A DNA stretch of 64,000 bases from positions 36,588,332 through 36,652,331 of the forward strand of contig OY757939.1 of NCBI GenBank assembly GCA_963585895.1. The letters run 5' to 3'. Below are positions 1 to 9,863 of this stretch, piece by piece (the first letter of the stretch is position 1; each line of letters opens with the position of its first letter). Source of the DNA: Sepioteuthis lessoniana (lineage: Eukaryota; Mollusca; Cephalopoda; Myopsida; Loliginidae). The translations under genes and the position numbers were made by a program. The notes beneath the pieces were generated by a model, which was given only the letters and a program-made list of their open reading frames with translations, ran no database searches and was not told the DNA's origin.

Positions 1-91
1 TTGTTTTGTGTCATATCTAGGACACTCGTTGAGGGAGTCTTACCCCTCTGGAGAGACGCAGTCGGTGTATTCTACAGCCCCAGACGACTGT
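1..91 (-). mobile_element. SINE-B head fragment
   Basis: This matches the head end of the SINE-B repeat seen some twenty times in the window. Shared landmarks on the plus strand are the GTGTCATATCTAGGACACTCG block, the CAGTCGGTGTATTCTACAGC block and the final CGACTG. SINE-B reads on the minus strand, because its A-rich 3' end lies at lower plus-strand coordinates in complete copies. The tail is outside the window. No tRNA A or B box is obvious in the SINE-B head, so its promoter type is unknown. Confidence 0.7.
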
Positions 92-846
92 AACTGAGTG
101 ATCGTTTTCTGTTGTCTGTAATTATAAAATTAATATTTTATGATTACAGACCACATAAAATTATCATTCAGTTATAATTTAAGTATCAATTCACTAAATT
201 ACTTTGTAAGCCCTGATTGGATTTCTTCTTGGTAGGGTCACAAACTTTTTAGCTGCTGCTCGTAAGTTTCGTTAACCAATTGGGAACCCACAGCTATTTA
301 TCTGAGGGATCGGCCCAAAATGTTTTTAGAAATTTCTTAGTGAATCGTGATATTTACTCTGTTGTTCGTTCTTTTCTTCTTTTTTTTTTTCTTTTTGGCC
401 CACCTTGCCAAATTCACTTAGGATATTTTTTACGGTATCGGATTTTCCTGCGCAAGGAAGTCATTTGATGTTTGTTCTGAGTTTTGTCCGTCTTCTTCTT
501 ACCGTAATTGTTTCGCTTGCGTTACTTATCATTCAAACATGAAAAGCATTTTGCAATTTCAGTGTAAAAGGGAAAAGCAAATAGAAATTCGAAATAGAAA
601 AAAAAATAAAAAATAAAAAAAAAATAATAAAAAAAACGTTAAGAAACCATAAATATTCCACACGTGAAAACAAAGAATTTGGTGCCAGAAATTTTGGCCC
701 GAAAATAATGAGCTGCTTGGAATGGTTTCCGTCATTTTCCTTTATATTATTTCTAATTTCTATTATTATTTCGTTCTTTTTTGTTGTTCAGTTTTCGTAG
801 TTTTCTTTTTCATTTTCTTTTTCAATTCATTTCTTTATCTAACGTT
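92..846. other. AT-rich stretch without recognised gene
   Basis: I see only AT-rich sequence with an A-rich run near 595-640. The open frames running into 722-1117 are translations of pyrimidine-rich simple sequence. Confidence 0.6.
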
Positions 847-921
847 TCTTCTTCTTCTTCTTCTTCTTCTTCTTCTTCTTCTTCTTCTTCTTCTTCTTCT
901 TCTTCTTCTTCTTCTTCTTCT
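847..921 (+). repeat. (TTC)n microsatellite
   Basis: About 25 perfect TTC units. They encode Leu or Ser runs in the overlapping open frames, which explains those frames without a gene. Confidence 0.97.
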
Positions 922-1140
922 CTCATCACTCTCTCGTTTTCTTTCCTTTCTCTCTCTGTTTTATCTTCTGTTCCTTATTTTTCGCTTTAACTTCTTTCTT
1001 CTTTCTTTTATATTTTATCCTTCTGTATTTTTTCATTCTTTTATCCTCCTTTATTTATTCTACGAACTGCCATTCTCTTTAATTTTCTACTTTCTTCTTT
1101 TTTTCTTTTTTGTATGAAAAACGCTGCACTGTCATGGTTA

Positions 1141-1345
1141 ATACACACAGACACAGACACACATATATATACACATACATATATTTTTATCATTAAGGGT
1201 TTACGGATTATTGTCTTCATCTTTATTGTTATTTCCACAAGGTTTCGGCCGATATGTCCTCCGGCCTTCTTCAGGTGTTAGTCGAACTCGGGAACCTTCA
1301 CGGAACTTCGAACTACGTCCTTTATTGAATCCACGGAGGTCACCT
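1141..1345 (-). mobile_element. HHR-5 repeat, copy 1
   Basis: On the minus strand this repeat holds CTGAAGA, an extra A, a GGCCG/CGGCC stem, then GAAAC. CAC before the core can pair with GTG after it. About 50 nt further on it runs into a short TA/CA tract (1141-1185). The same sequence, including the AATAAAG(G)RCGT lead-in and the AAAGATGAAGACA stretch, recurs around 20912-21014 and 21667-21740, where LTRs split it. The fold resembles a hammerhead core with one extra A before stem II, so activity is doubtful. Confidence 0.6.
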
Positions 1346-1399
1346 GTTCTGATTCCCTTAGCTATAACCGGGTACAAGTGTTAAGCATTCTTTTATCGT

Positions 1400-1505
1400 T
1401 ACTCGCCTGTAGTGAGGATTGAATCTGCAACCTCCAGATGATTTTCTCCTTAGAAGCTTAGGGAACCAACGCCTATAACCGTTACGCCATGAGTCCTGCT
1501 GGACA
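1400..1505 (-). mobile_element. tRNA-derived SINE head
   Basis: The minus strand carries an A-box-like ATGGCGTAACGGTTA (1476-1490) and a B-box-like GCAGATTCAATCCTC (1413-1427), spaced as in tRNA-derived RNA polymerase III promoters. No intact acceptor stem is seen, so this is a SINE head and not a functional tRNA gene. Confidence 0.6.
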
Positions 1506-1810
1506 ATTCAGAGTGAATTTTTAGGACTTATAAACTTAATGTTCTTACTTGACTAGGATTACTACTATTATGTATGATTTTTTATCTGTGCTCATGTTCA
1601 GATTTTTTTTCATATAGCCTTCTTAATTATCGGTTCCCATATTATATTCAACTCTATACTTGGTCTACTCAGCTGGTCATTGTAGCCTAACATATGTGCT
1701 GATTCCTTAAGGCGTTTAATCCTCCAATGTTCAGCCCTATCAATTATTTCAACTTTGTCCCATAAGGCCAGATGGTTTCCCTTTTCCTTCCATATATGGT
1801 CCGCCATACC

Positions 1811-2273
1811 CGACTTTTCATTGTCAGCTACCGAGGTTCAGCATGTCACCCATTGAGCCGCTTCCTTGTGGAGATCATCAACCCACTTACTGGTAAGTCC
1901 TCAACCCACTTTGTGGAGAGAATCAGTGATGCCCACATTCATTCTAACCAGATGGTGAGTTTGGATGTAGTGAGTCTGTTTACAAAGGTACCAACTGATG
2001 AGACACTTGCTGTAGTACGGGACAAACTGGCTGCAGACCCCTTGTTGGAAGAACACACTTGTATCCCGATAGATAATCTAATGGAAATGTTGACTTTTTG
2101 TGTGGAGACAACCTACATCGGGATGGGATCTAATATATACCGACAAGAAGAAGGACTGGCTATGGGTTCGCCATTGTCACCAGTGTTGGCTAACATATAT
2201 ATGGGATACTTCGAAGAAATGGCATTAGGATCTACATCACTAAAGCCATCTATGTGGCTTAGATACGTAGATG

Positions 2274-2274
<1 letters not shown>
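1811..2274 (+). pseudogene. Penelope-like element reverse transcriptase fragment
   Basis: The open frame encodes a typical PLE RT segment. It starts near the IVSYRGSACHPLSRF block, then shows SLDVVSLFTKVP (the first catalytic aspartate block), EEGLAMGSPLSPVLANIYM (the G-x-PQG-equivalent block) and ends in MWLRYVDDT, the YVDD catalytic motif. Right after the second Asp and Thr codons the frame becomes (CA)n then (TA)n, and what follows (2361-2491) is not PLE. PLE proteins continue with thumb and GIY-YIG parts that are missing here. There is no upstream N-terminal region of normal length, so this is a dead fragment. Confidence 0.9.

Positions 2275-2360
<86 letters not shown>
2275..2360 (+). repeat. 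(CA)n(TA)n compound microsatellite in PLE RT
   Basis: About 21 CA units followed by about 21 TA units, starting inside the codons after YVDD (GAT ACA CAC). The tract is translated as Thr-His then Ile-Tyr repeats. Confidence 0.97.
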
Positions 2361-2363
<3 letters not shown>

Positions 2364-2924
2364 TATTCGGTCAAGTTAAACCAGAGTTTGGAGTCATTCC
2401 TTCAGGACAAGAAAATCATACAAGTGCCGAACATTTAAATTTTCCTGGTAGAGAGCTCAATGTAATTTATTACAGAGCAATATTTCTTTAAGAAAAACCA
2501 AAGACCGGTTAATTTAGGATTATAAATTTATTTCCATCCTGTTTTTTTAGTTTCTGGTGTGAACCAAAAACACGAAGAAAAAAATTTATACAGGACTTCT
2601 TCAGATCCAATGGATAATTAATTAAAACAGAATTGACATGAGGGGTGGAGTGGGAGGGGGAAGAGATTAGGGAGTTACCTCCTCGCTTTATTGAATTTCC
2701 GTTTTATTTTAATTTTCAAATTTCTTCTGTCAGTTATAATTACGGTAATTTAACTTTTTATTTATTTGTTTAATTTATTTTCTTTTCATGTTAAGTTCGA
2801 TAATTAACTTTTAAGAGAAATATTAATGCTTATATTAATTTCGATACTATTTAATTAGCTACCTATTTTTTCCTAGGGTGTATGTTGGAAACGTTTTTTT
2901 TCCTGGTTTCACTATTTATTTCTA
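2361..2924. other. No recognised gene
   Basis: AT-rich sequence. The short frame after the microsatellite (to 2491) is not recognised and may be the far flank of the microsatellite expansion. Confidence 0.5.
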
Positions 2925-3062
2925 TGTTTTTAACCTCAACTACCCTATCGAAACGACTCACTATCCATCTCTCTGATATAAATTCAATAGCAGAACATCT
3001 AAAAAAAGTTCCTGCCCAAAAACTGAGTTTCGGAAAATTTTTATCAAAAACAACAATATTAG
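2925..3062 (+). pseudogene. PLE GIY-YIG endonuclease fragment
   Basis: The frame reads LTSTTLSKRLTIHLSD and NSIAEHLKK, which match the GIY-YIG nuclease region of the PLE at 39778-40755 (STTLSRRLTMNLSDTSSIAQHLKK). The GIY and YIG strands upstream are lost. In PLEs this domain nicks target DNA. Only the part following YIG remains. Confidence 0.75.
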
Positions 3063-3337
3063 TACCGGAGATGTAACACCCCGTCACAATAAAACATGTT
3101 ACCTCCATAATTACCCTATTTCGGTTTGTAAATGGGTGTCTGATTTTGAAAGTCGAGACTGTATTAAAAATTCATTAAATTCTGGCGGTAAAAATAAATA
3201 AATAGAAAGTGATAGAAATGGAAAGCCGAAAAACTTTCTGCCGAAAATTCTGGTACGAGGACAAAAATAGGGAACATATCATGGTTGGGCTATATGCAGC
3301 GGTAAATATAAACTACTACTACTACTACTAATAATAA

Positions 3338-3645
3338 TAATAAGGACAATACCTAGACTTTGCTAATGAACTGAAAAAACTATGGAACATGAAAGTTACG
3401 ATGATACTAATTGTAGAAGGTGATCTCGGCACTGTCACCAAAGGATTGGTACAGGGACTGGAGGACTTTGAAATAAGATGACGAGTGGAAACTATCGAAA
3501 CGACAGCTTTATTAAGATCGGCCAGAATACTGAGAAGAGTCCCGGAGATTTAAGGAGACTTACTGTCATTCAAACTCCAGTGAAAAACCATCAGCTAACG
3601 CTGGTGTGAAAAACTCTGATAATAATAATAATAATAATAATTATA
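3338..3645 (+). pseudogene. nLTR-1 retroelement 3' end, with (AAT)n tail
   Basis: Decayed coding sequence: ELKKLWNMKVTMI, GTVTKGLVQGLEDFEIR (then stop), RVETIETTALLRSARILRRV. It is followed by a non-coding end (CTCCAGTGAAAAACCATCAG) and an (AAT)n tail at about 3622-3643. The same C-terminal block recurs at 4085-4545, 10965-11232, 18893-19645 and 19662-20912. I read it as the region after a restriction-like endonuclease of an R2-type non-LTR element. Internal stops show it is dead. Confidence 0.75.
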
Positions 3646-4545
3646 AACGAGACGATCAATCACATGATAAACGAATGCAGCAAATTAGCACAGAACGAGT
3701 ATAAGACTAGACATGACTGGGTGGGCAAGGTGATCTACAGGCAATTGTGCGAGAAACTGAAATTTGACCATACGAACAATGGCATATGCACAACCTAGCA
3801 TCTGTACAGGAAAATGAGACGCACAAACTCCTCTGGGAGTTTCAGATACAAACGGATCACCAAATCTCGGTCAGACGACCAAACCTTACAATAATCTACA
3901 AAAAAAAAAAAAAATAAAAAAAAAATAAAAAAAAAATATATATATAAAAATAAAGAAAAGAACTTGCAGAATTGTTGATTTTGTTGTCCCGGGTGATCAC
4001 AGAGTAAAATTGAAAAAAAGTGAAAAGAAGGATAAGTACCGGGATCTTGCTAGAGAATTGAAAAACTGTTGTATATGAGAATAACGTTTATATCAATTGT
4101 AATTGATGCTCTTGGTACAGTCACCAAAAGATTGATACAAGGTTTGGTTTCTTTGTTTAATGGCATATTAACCTTTGTAGGTTATTTAACGCCAAAGCCA
4201 TCCTTCTAGAAGAACAGTAGTGGTACTTTTTAACCCATAGCTGGGAGGATAAGGGGGTTCATACTTTTCTCAATGGTATTTGTCCTAAAGTGAAAGTAAT
4301 AGCGTGATTGGACTTTGAACTCGCTTACTACGATTCCTCAGTCCATCGCTTTAACCATAACACCACGAGGACAACCCCTTGATACAAGGACTAGAGAACT
4401 TGGAGATAAGAGGGTGAGATGAGACAAACCAAAGATCAGTCAGAATACCGAGAAGAGTTCTGGAGACTTGAGGAGACTTGCTGTCACTCAAATTTCAGTG
4501 AAAGACCATCAGTTAACACCGATATGAAAAACTTAAGGAGAAATA
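3646..4545 (+). pseudogene. nLTR-1 C-terminal region, interrupted by SINE-A
   Basis: In order: INECSKLAQNEYKTRHDWVGK and CEKLKFDH, then RRPNLTIIYK, an A-rich insertion near 3900-3957, RTCRIVDFVVPGDHRVKLKKSEKKDKY, and after the nested SINE the end shared with 3338-3620. The pattern P-(D)-X14-D-F-V-V-P resembles the R2-type PD-(D/E)XK endonuclease. Here the first acidic residue is Asn (about 3878-3883), which would remove a catalytic ligand if that assignment is right. Stops and frameshifts are present. Confidence 0.75.
4143..4378 (-). mobile_element. SINE-A, complete, with 11-bp target duplication
   Basis: tRNA-like head on the minus strand: GTGTTATGGTTAAAGCGATGG A-box region and CGAGTTC B-box region. 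It is followed by the conserved centre (TCCTCCCAGCTATGGGTTAAA) and the shared 3' stem-loop (GGC..TAACCTACAAAGGTTAATATGCC). It is flanked by TTGATACAAGG at 4132-4142 and 4379-4389, which is one copy in unbroken nLTR-1 sequence. This is a clean LINE-mediated insertion into nLTR-1. Confidence 0.9.
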
Positions 4546-5159
4546 ATAATAAACGAAAGAGACGCATAGAAATAAAGCATTCAACTCAAAAGTCTGATGC
4601 AAAACATAACTAAATATTGATAACTGCAAAATTCCAATAGAAGAAAAAAGTAGCAGCACAAATATGGATGTAAGATTAGCCCACAGACTGATTGAAATAA
4701 AAAGGATTAGGTGGACTTAAAACTAATAAATTTTAAAAAACGTAAATAGTTTTATCATATATTTATATATAATTTTTTGTGGCCATCTGAATGTTGTTCT
4801 TCCTAAGAAGAATATTAGAGCACATGTATGACAAGAACACAGATAATAATCGAGACCTGGATCTTTTATAGCTACAATATACAACCCATGAAAAATGTCA
4901 AATACAAATAAAAGTGGCATTCAGCTGACAAACCGAGTATCGTGATTAGCATGTACTCAGTTAATAGCCAACATAAGGGACCTGCTCGTCATCATACTAA
5001 TGGTGGCTGTTCTAATTTTAGTTATACAAACAAAGGCCAAAAGAACAAGTCATCAAAGAAAAAATGGACTACAGTAGATAGTAAAAATGTTATCATTATC
5101 ATGATCATTAAGTTATACTAACAGCAAAGATTTCCTGGCTCTCTTTCCCCATATTTCCC
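4546..5159. other. No recognised gene
   Basis: AT-rich sequence with short open frames only. No repeat family was recognised with confidence. Confidence 0.5.
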
Positions 5160-5330
5160 AATCATTCATTGCTGGTTCTCCAAACTACATTCAGTGTTTG
5201 CAGTGTCCGCAAGTCCTTGCTGGTCAGCCAACTCTGGCGTGTCCATGTGAGAGCGTCCTTTATGAGTTCGTCCTTATCTCTTTAGCAGTATCCCGAATGA
5301 CTTGCTCGTCTTACACCGGTGGTTTTCTTT
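5160..5330 (-). pseudogene. RTE-like retroelement coding fragment (inverted)
   Basis: On the minus strand a frame reads LIKDALTWTRQSWL, then SKDLRTLQTLNVVWRTSNE, a stretch I recall from RTE-like RT C-terminal regions. It lies next to a plus-strand RT piece (5365-5540), so this locus is a rearranged patchwork. Recognition is from memory only. Confidence 0.45.
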
Positions 5331-5364
5331 TGATGGGAGGTAAGTGTCCGTACAGCTGCTGTTT

Positions 5365-5540
5365 TGGAGGTGTTGCTTTCAGGATTTGTTCAAAACTACG
5401 CAGTATTTTTAGGTTGCAGGCATCTAAAGTTAGTAGACAAGTTCACGTACTTAGGTAGTAATATCTCATCAACTGGAAGGGGTGTCAACAGACGACTAGC
5501 AAAGGCGTGGACTACCATCAACAGGTTATTGAAGAACAGA
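5365..5540 (+). pseudogene. RTE-like RT C-terminal fragment
   Basis: The frame shows VDKFTYLGSNISSTGRGVN and RRLAKAWTTINRLL, the typical YLGS block after the RT catalytic core of RTE or craniate-like non-LTR elements. It breaks off into the 102-bp duplication. Confidence 0.75.
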
Positions 5541-5744
5541 AGGATGCCACTAGAAAACAAGAGGAAGAGATGACCTAATATATATATATATCAACAGATT
5601 AGAACAAGACCGAAAACAGTAGCAATGGCATGGATTTACAACAGGATGCCACTAGAAAACAAGAGGAAGAGATGACCTAATATATATATATATCAACAGA
5701 TTAGAACAAGACCGAAAACAGTAGCAATGGCATGGATTTACAAC
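5541..5744 (+). repeat. 102-bp tandem duplication
   Basis: Two essentially identical units (5541-5642 and 5643-5744), each with ATGCCACTAGAAAACAAGAG, a short TA run and CAGATTAGAACAAGACC. The near-perfect identity implies a recent duplication. It joins two different RT fragments. Confidence 0.95.
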
Positions 5745-5890
5745 AGGAAGACGTTTTATATGGTCCCGCAAACTTGGATAACAGAATTTCTGAAAGTGAC
5801 CAAAGTCATTAAGTTCATCTCGAAAGCCATAGAAAACTGGAAAGTGAAATATACAACATGAGGGTGAATCCAAAGAGGCACCTTCCAGAG
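5705..5890 (+). pseudogene. nLTR RT-domain fragment
   Basis: The frame reads KTVAMAWIYNRKTFYMVPQ and TWITEFLKVTKVIKFISKAI, which fits the RT block around the first catalytic Asp (usually DYKKAYDMVP) of R2-like or CR1-like elements. The expected Asp is Asn here, and a stop follows near 5860. It is dead. It may belong to nLTR-1. Confidence 0.65.
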
Positions 5891-5900
5891 AGACTCACTA

Positions 5901-6523
5901 CCACCATGATTATTTGTTGTAGCAAAGAAGTCATTTAATTATTGTTGTGGTATCATCCTTATTTCGATACACAATGAACTCTTCCAATAAATATATTACA
6001 TTTGACTGTAATCCACTCCGGGAGTCTGTTGCAAAAGCAGCCGGGGTGACGTTGTATTACTTGTTCTCTGTAATATATAACTTTTTTCTTTTGTCTTGTT
6101 TCTTCTTTCTCTGTTATATATAACTTTTTTCTTTCGACGTGTTTGTCTTATTTATTTTACGCCTTTTTTCGAGGACATAAAAATTATATACTAAATGCTC
6201 AGGGGGTTATAAATTTTAAAAAAATTACAAGATATATACCCAAAAAGAAAAACTAGAAAATTTTATTGAAACTGTAAGAATATACAGTCATGATATAGGA
6301 ATGAAATTTGGATTGTAAAACGTGTGATGCTGGTAATGAAAAAGGGGAAAATAAAAACAAAGGAGGAAACAGAAATAGAAAAATCAGGAAAGCATCAAAA
6401 CACTTGGAAATAAATAAAATCACCAAAATTTGTGAATATTGGAAGCGGGCAGTATTTCACAAACAAAGAGGAAAGAAAAAAAAATAAGAAAAGAGAACCT
6501 TAAAAGGAGAAAAATAGTCTTGA
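5901..6523. other. No recognised gene
   Basis: AT-rich, A-rich on the plus strand. I see nothing beyond weak simple sequence. Confidence 0.5.
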
Positions 6524-6538
6524 AACCAAGTTCTGTAA

Positions 6539-6682
6539 TGTTTTTCAAAATTAAATTGTACTTACATTTAAACTGCGTACTTATCCTAAACTGAAACGTT
6601 TGAAATAGAACTGAGTACTTACATAAAAATAGATTTGGCGTTAAATAACCTACAAAGGCCGATATGCCATAAAAAACCTACC
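6539..6682 (+). mobile_element. SINE-B, 5'-truncated, 15-bp target duplication
   Basis: It contains one internal SINE-B module (AAACTGCGTACTTAT, TTTGAAATAGAACTG) and the shared 3' stem-loop (TTGGCGTTAAATAACCTAC, AAAGGCCGATATGCC) with an A-rich end. AACCAAGTTCTGTAA flanks it at 6524-6538 and 6683-6697. The truncation and long target duplication are typical of target-primed reverse transcription, and they set the true orientation of SINE-B. Confidence 0.9.
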
Positions 6683-6769
6683 AACCAAGTTCTGTAAAAG
6701 AAATCTCGTCAAAGGAACAACTGAGCAGTCTCCTTTTTAACCTACTTTGGAACATTCTTAAATATGGAC

Positions 6770-7010
6770 AAGGATGTACCAAAACCAGGATATTGACCAC
6801 GATGCACAAGGCATTCGATCTGAAAGATGGCATAGATAGACTGTATATGTCAATAAAAGAAGAAGGAAGAGGACTCACTAGCATTGAAGTTTGCGTATAG
6901 GTAACAATTAGGGGAGTTGAGGAATACACTAAAAGGAGCAAAGAAAGACGAGGCTTTAGACCCGAGGGATGACATAGCCAGAGTGTATATATCAAGAAAA
7001 GAAGGAGGAA
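6770..7010 (+). pseudogene. nLTR RT-associated fragment
   Basis: The frame reads MHKAFDLKDGIDRLYMSIKE, GRGLTSIEVCV, and in another frame GVEEYTKRSKERRGF. I recognise this (ALHPRDDIDRLYVPR-like) as the segment after the RT core in nLTR-1-type elements. At least one frameshift and stops are present. Confidence 0.65.
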
Positions 7011-7334
7011 TAATAAAAAAATTAACTGTTATTACAATTATTGCTCATTTATCATTATTATTATGATTATTAGCATTTTTGTTACCGTTATCACCTCCCA
7101 AACAATACCCATAGTCATACTGATGCCATCAATTATATCCTACTATCTTTATCAAAATCCCTTTTTTTTATTATCAACCTTTATCATATGCGTAGAAATC
7201 TATTTTTTGACGGCATTTGAAAATTAGTTCATTACGTTTATTTCATAGTCGGCTCGTAATTTATATCTAATATATATGATTTATATAACTCTAGTAGCCG
7301 ATAGAATATACTTAGAATGTATAAGTAAAAATTA
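7011..7334. other. No recognised gene
   Basis: AT-rich sequence with short ATT runs. Nothing further seen. Confidence 0.5.
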
Positions 7335-7519
7335 CTTTGCTTACGTTATGTCGATAAGTCTGAGGTAAGATATCCGATTACCGTAAAGTCAGCTTGGTTT
7401 CGATCCCAGCTTGAAGTATTTCGAATGTTTAGTCACACTGAAGTGTTCTGATATGACAAAACTATCTGTCTTTTGATGGCAATATATATATATATATATA
7501 TATATATTTGTGTGTGTGT
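7335..7519 (+). mobile_element. SINE-C with (TA)n(TG)n tail
   Basis: tRNA-like head: AAGTCTGAGGTAAGATATCC as A-box region and GGTTTCGATCCCAGC as B box. It is followed by the conserved TCTGTC..TGATGGCAA end that runs straight into (TA)n at 7482-7508 and (TG)n. Copies at 10511, 10816 (both minus) and 61577 have the same layout, so the TA tract behaves as the SINE 3' tail. Confidence 0.8.
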
Positions 7520-7744
7520 AGAGGTACATTTTATTTTCTATTTAAGCAGATAGATAATCTTTCGTTGTTCAATGACATCTTTTCTTCATGCCTTCTTGAA
7601 TGTGTGGAAACCATTGATTCGATTAAATTGTCTTGAATTCTTCTTTTCGTCTCTTCGCAAACTGAAGATTCACTTCCTTTTGATTAAGCACTTTTATTTT
7701 TCTTTATTCTATCAAGAATTTGCTCTGTTTTTGGAAATAAATTG

Positions 7745-8862
7745 TTTACTTTCCTATTCTTTGTCTTTCTCACTGACATTCTCTCTCTCTCTCTCTTTAG
7801 TCCTCTCCCACCACACACGCGCATTCACTTCTATCCGTTTTCTTTTACTTTCTCTCGTTTTTATTCCTAACATTGAATCATACTCTTTTTTCCTTTCTTC
7901 GATAACCTCTTCCTCATCCTTCTCTTGTCCAATTCAGATTTTATCATTCTCTCTTTTAAACCTCTCTCCTTTCTTCAGTCTTTCTTTTTCTCTCCGTCTC
8001 TCTTAATTTCTTTATTATTCTTTTTCTCTCTTTTTTGTTTTTACTATTCTCTTTATTTTTATTTCTCTTCTTTTTTGTTTCTCTTTTATTCATCTTCTCT
8101 CCCTCCCCTCACTCTCTTAACTTTCTTTTTATTTCTTTCTGTTTTTATTTCTCTTTCTCTTTCTTTATTGTTTCTCTTTCTTTCTCTTTCTTATTTTTAC
8201 ATTTCTCTGTCTATGTCTCTGTCTCTCTACTCTGATTTCTTAATCTTCTCGCTCTTGTTTTTCTCCCTGCTTTCTTTTTCTTTTATCTCTCTCTCCCTCT
8301 TGCTTCTGTTTCTCACCTTTTCTTCTTGCATTTCTCTCTCTCTCTCTCTCTCTGTTGTTCTCTCTACTTTTTTTTATTGTTAATCTTCTCTCATTTTCCC
8401 CATATCTTACTTTTTCTTCTCTCTTTCTTTTTTTCTCTTTCTCTTTCTTTCTTTTTCTCTCTGTTCTTTTCTATTTACATTTATCTCTCACTCTTTCTCT
8501 TATTCTCTTTTTCTGTCCGTTTGTCTGTCTCTTTCTTTTTCTCTGCTTCTGTTTTTTTTTAAATTATCAATCTCTCATTTTTCTCTTAGCTTTCCTTTTC
8601 TTCTCTCTCTTTCTCTTGCTTTTTAAAAAAATCTCTATTCTTTCTTTTTAGATCTCTCTCTCTCTCTCTCTCCCCATTTCTCTTTTTGTCATTAATATTC
8701 TTTCTTTCATTTTTCTCTCACCTTTCTTTTACTTCTTTCAAGCTGTATTATTCTCCCCCTCTCTCTTCATTTTCCCTAATAGTCTATTCTTCTTTTTCAA
8801 TTTTCTCTTTCTTTTTACACTTTCTACTTACATTCTTCTTATTTATTTTTTGTTTTCCCTGT
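7745..8862 (+). repeat. Pyrimidine-rich (CT/TTTC) tract
   Basis: More than 1.1 kb of almost pure C/T on the plus strand, with (CT)n and TTTC runs. It yields several long Leu/Ser/Phe-rich open frames (7572-9057) that are composition artefacts. A tract of this size can adopt triplex (H-DNA) structure. Confidence 0.95.
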
Positions 8863-9034
8863 CTTCTTCTTCTTCTTCTTCTTCTTCTTGTGTCTCCCAA
8901 CTTCTCCCCTTTCATATTTTCGGAGCGTCAAATTTTTGCATTAGAAACTCATCTCCCTATCCACACAAGAACATCCCTAAAAACAAACTCTTATTTTCCT
9001 TTTTTTCTTTTCTTTGTGTGTGTGTGTGTGTGTA
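8863..9034 (+). repeat. (TTC)n and (TG)n microsatellites
   Basis: (TTC) units at about 8863-8889 and (TG)n at about 9014-9034 bracket about 120 bp of ordinary sequence. Confidence 0.9.
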
Positions 9035-9046
9035 AGTATGAATTAA

Positions 9047-9660
9047 GCACCCAGTGAGACTCGAACTCACTCATGAAGATTTGCTAGTCTAGCTTGCTAA
9101 CCATAATACCATCAGAGGCACCCATGTAAACTTCAAATAGTAATTTACGAAACCTTTTACTCAAACGTGGCACAAGGCCGTTTAATGGGACATCTATTGT
9201 AACTGGAACTCACTCGTAAAAGTTTCCTAGTCTAGATTGCAAACCGTTACACGACCTGAGGTGCCCTAGGAAATTTACTAAGCCTTTTGCTTTGATGTGG
9301 CACAAAGCCGTATGAATGAGGCACCCAATGAGACTCGAACTCACTCATGAAGATTTGCTAGTCTAGCTTGCTAACCATTACACCACTGGAGGCGCTCTAG
9401 TAATTTACTAAAATTTTTTGCTTAGATGTGGCTCAAGGCCGTATGAATGGGGCACCCAGTGAGACTCGAACTCACTTGTGAAGGTTTCCTCATCTAGTTT
9501 GCCAACCGTTACATCACCCGAAGTGCCCTGGTAATTTACTAAGTCTTTTGCTTAGATGTAGCACAAAGCCGTATGAATGAGGTACCCAACGAGGCTCGAA
9601 CTCATCCGTGTAGGTTTGTTAGTCTAGCTTGCTAACTATTACATCATCCGATAAGAGCCG
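9047..9660 (-). mobile_element. Tandem array of about five SINE-F units
   Basis: Units start near 9047, 9186, 9320, 9451 and 9582, a period of about 131 bp. On the minus strand each has a tRNA-like head: GGTGTAATGGTTAGCAAGC (A-box region) and GAGTTCGAGTCTC (B box, inside a GTGAG/CTCAC T-stem with a 7-nt loop). The ends GGCGCC and GGTGCC can pair as an acceptor stem. The tail is GGCCTTGTGCCACATCTAAG, then TTAGTAAATTAC. The single copy at 17177-17304 has target duplications at exactly this unit length, so the array is head-to-tail SINE-F. Confidence 0.85.
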
Positions 9661-9715
9661 ATAGTACGAAATGGTATGAGCAGTTGGCTGTGGAGGTACT
9701 AATTAGAGAATCAGC

Positions 9716-9850
9716 TTCATCGATGTTGACGTATAATGGTTAACAAGCTCAACTAACGGATCCACTGTTGGTGAATTCGATTCTTAGTAGATGTCCCATA
9801 AATCTGACCTTGCGTTAAACTAAGACCCCCTTCCTCACCAAAGAAAATGA
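9716..9850 (+). mobile_element. tRNA-derived SINE, unclassified
   Basis: A-box-like TATAATGGTTAACAAGCTC (about 9731) and B-box-like GGTGAATTCGATTCT (about 9770) with typical spacing. The tail (TAAATCTGACCTTGCG) loosely resembles the GACCTTGTG tail group. Confidence 0.55.
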
Positions 9851-9863
9851 GTGAAAATGATGA

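Noticed and set aside
722..1117. 131-codon Leu-rich frame
   Set aside because: It is (TTC)n and pyrimidine-rich sequence read in one frame.
7572..9057. Several Leu/Ser/Phe-rich frames that look like membrane proteins
   Set aside because: Composition artefact of the pyrimidine tract. All three plus frames look alike.
9047..9660. Five functional tRNA genes
   Set aside because: Heads are tRNA-like but have the SINE-F tail and divergent anticodon arms, and a sister copy has SINE target duplications.
9047..9660. CRISPR array
   Set aside because: Unit length of 131 bp, no short direct repeats with unique spacers, eukaryotic context.
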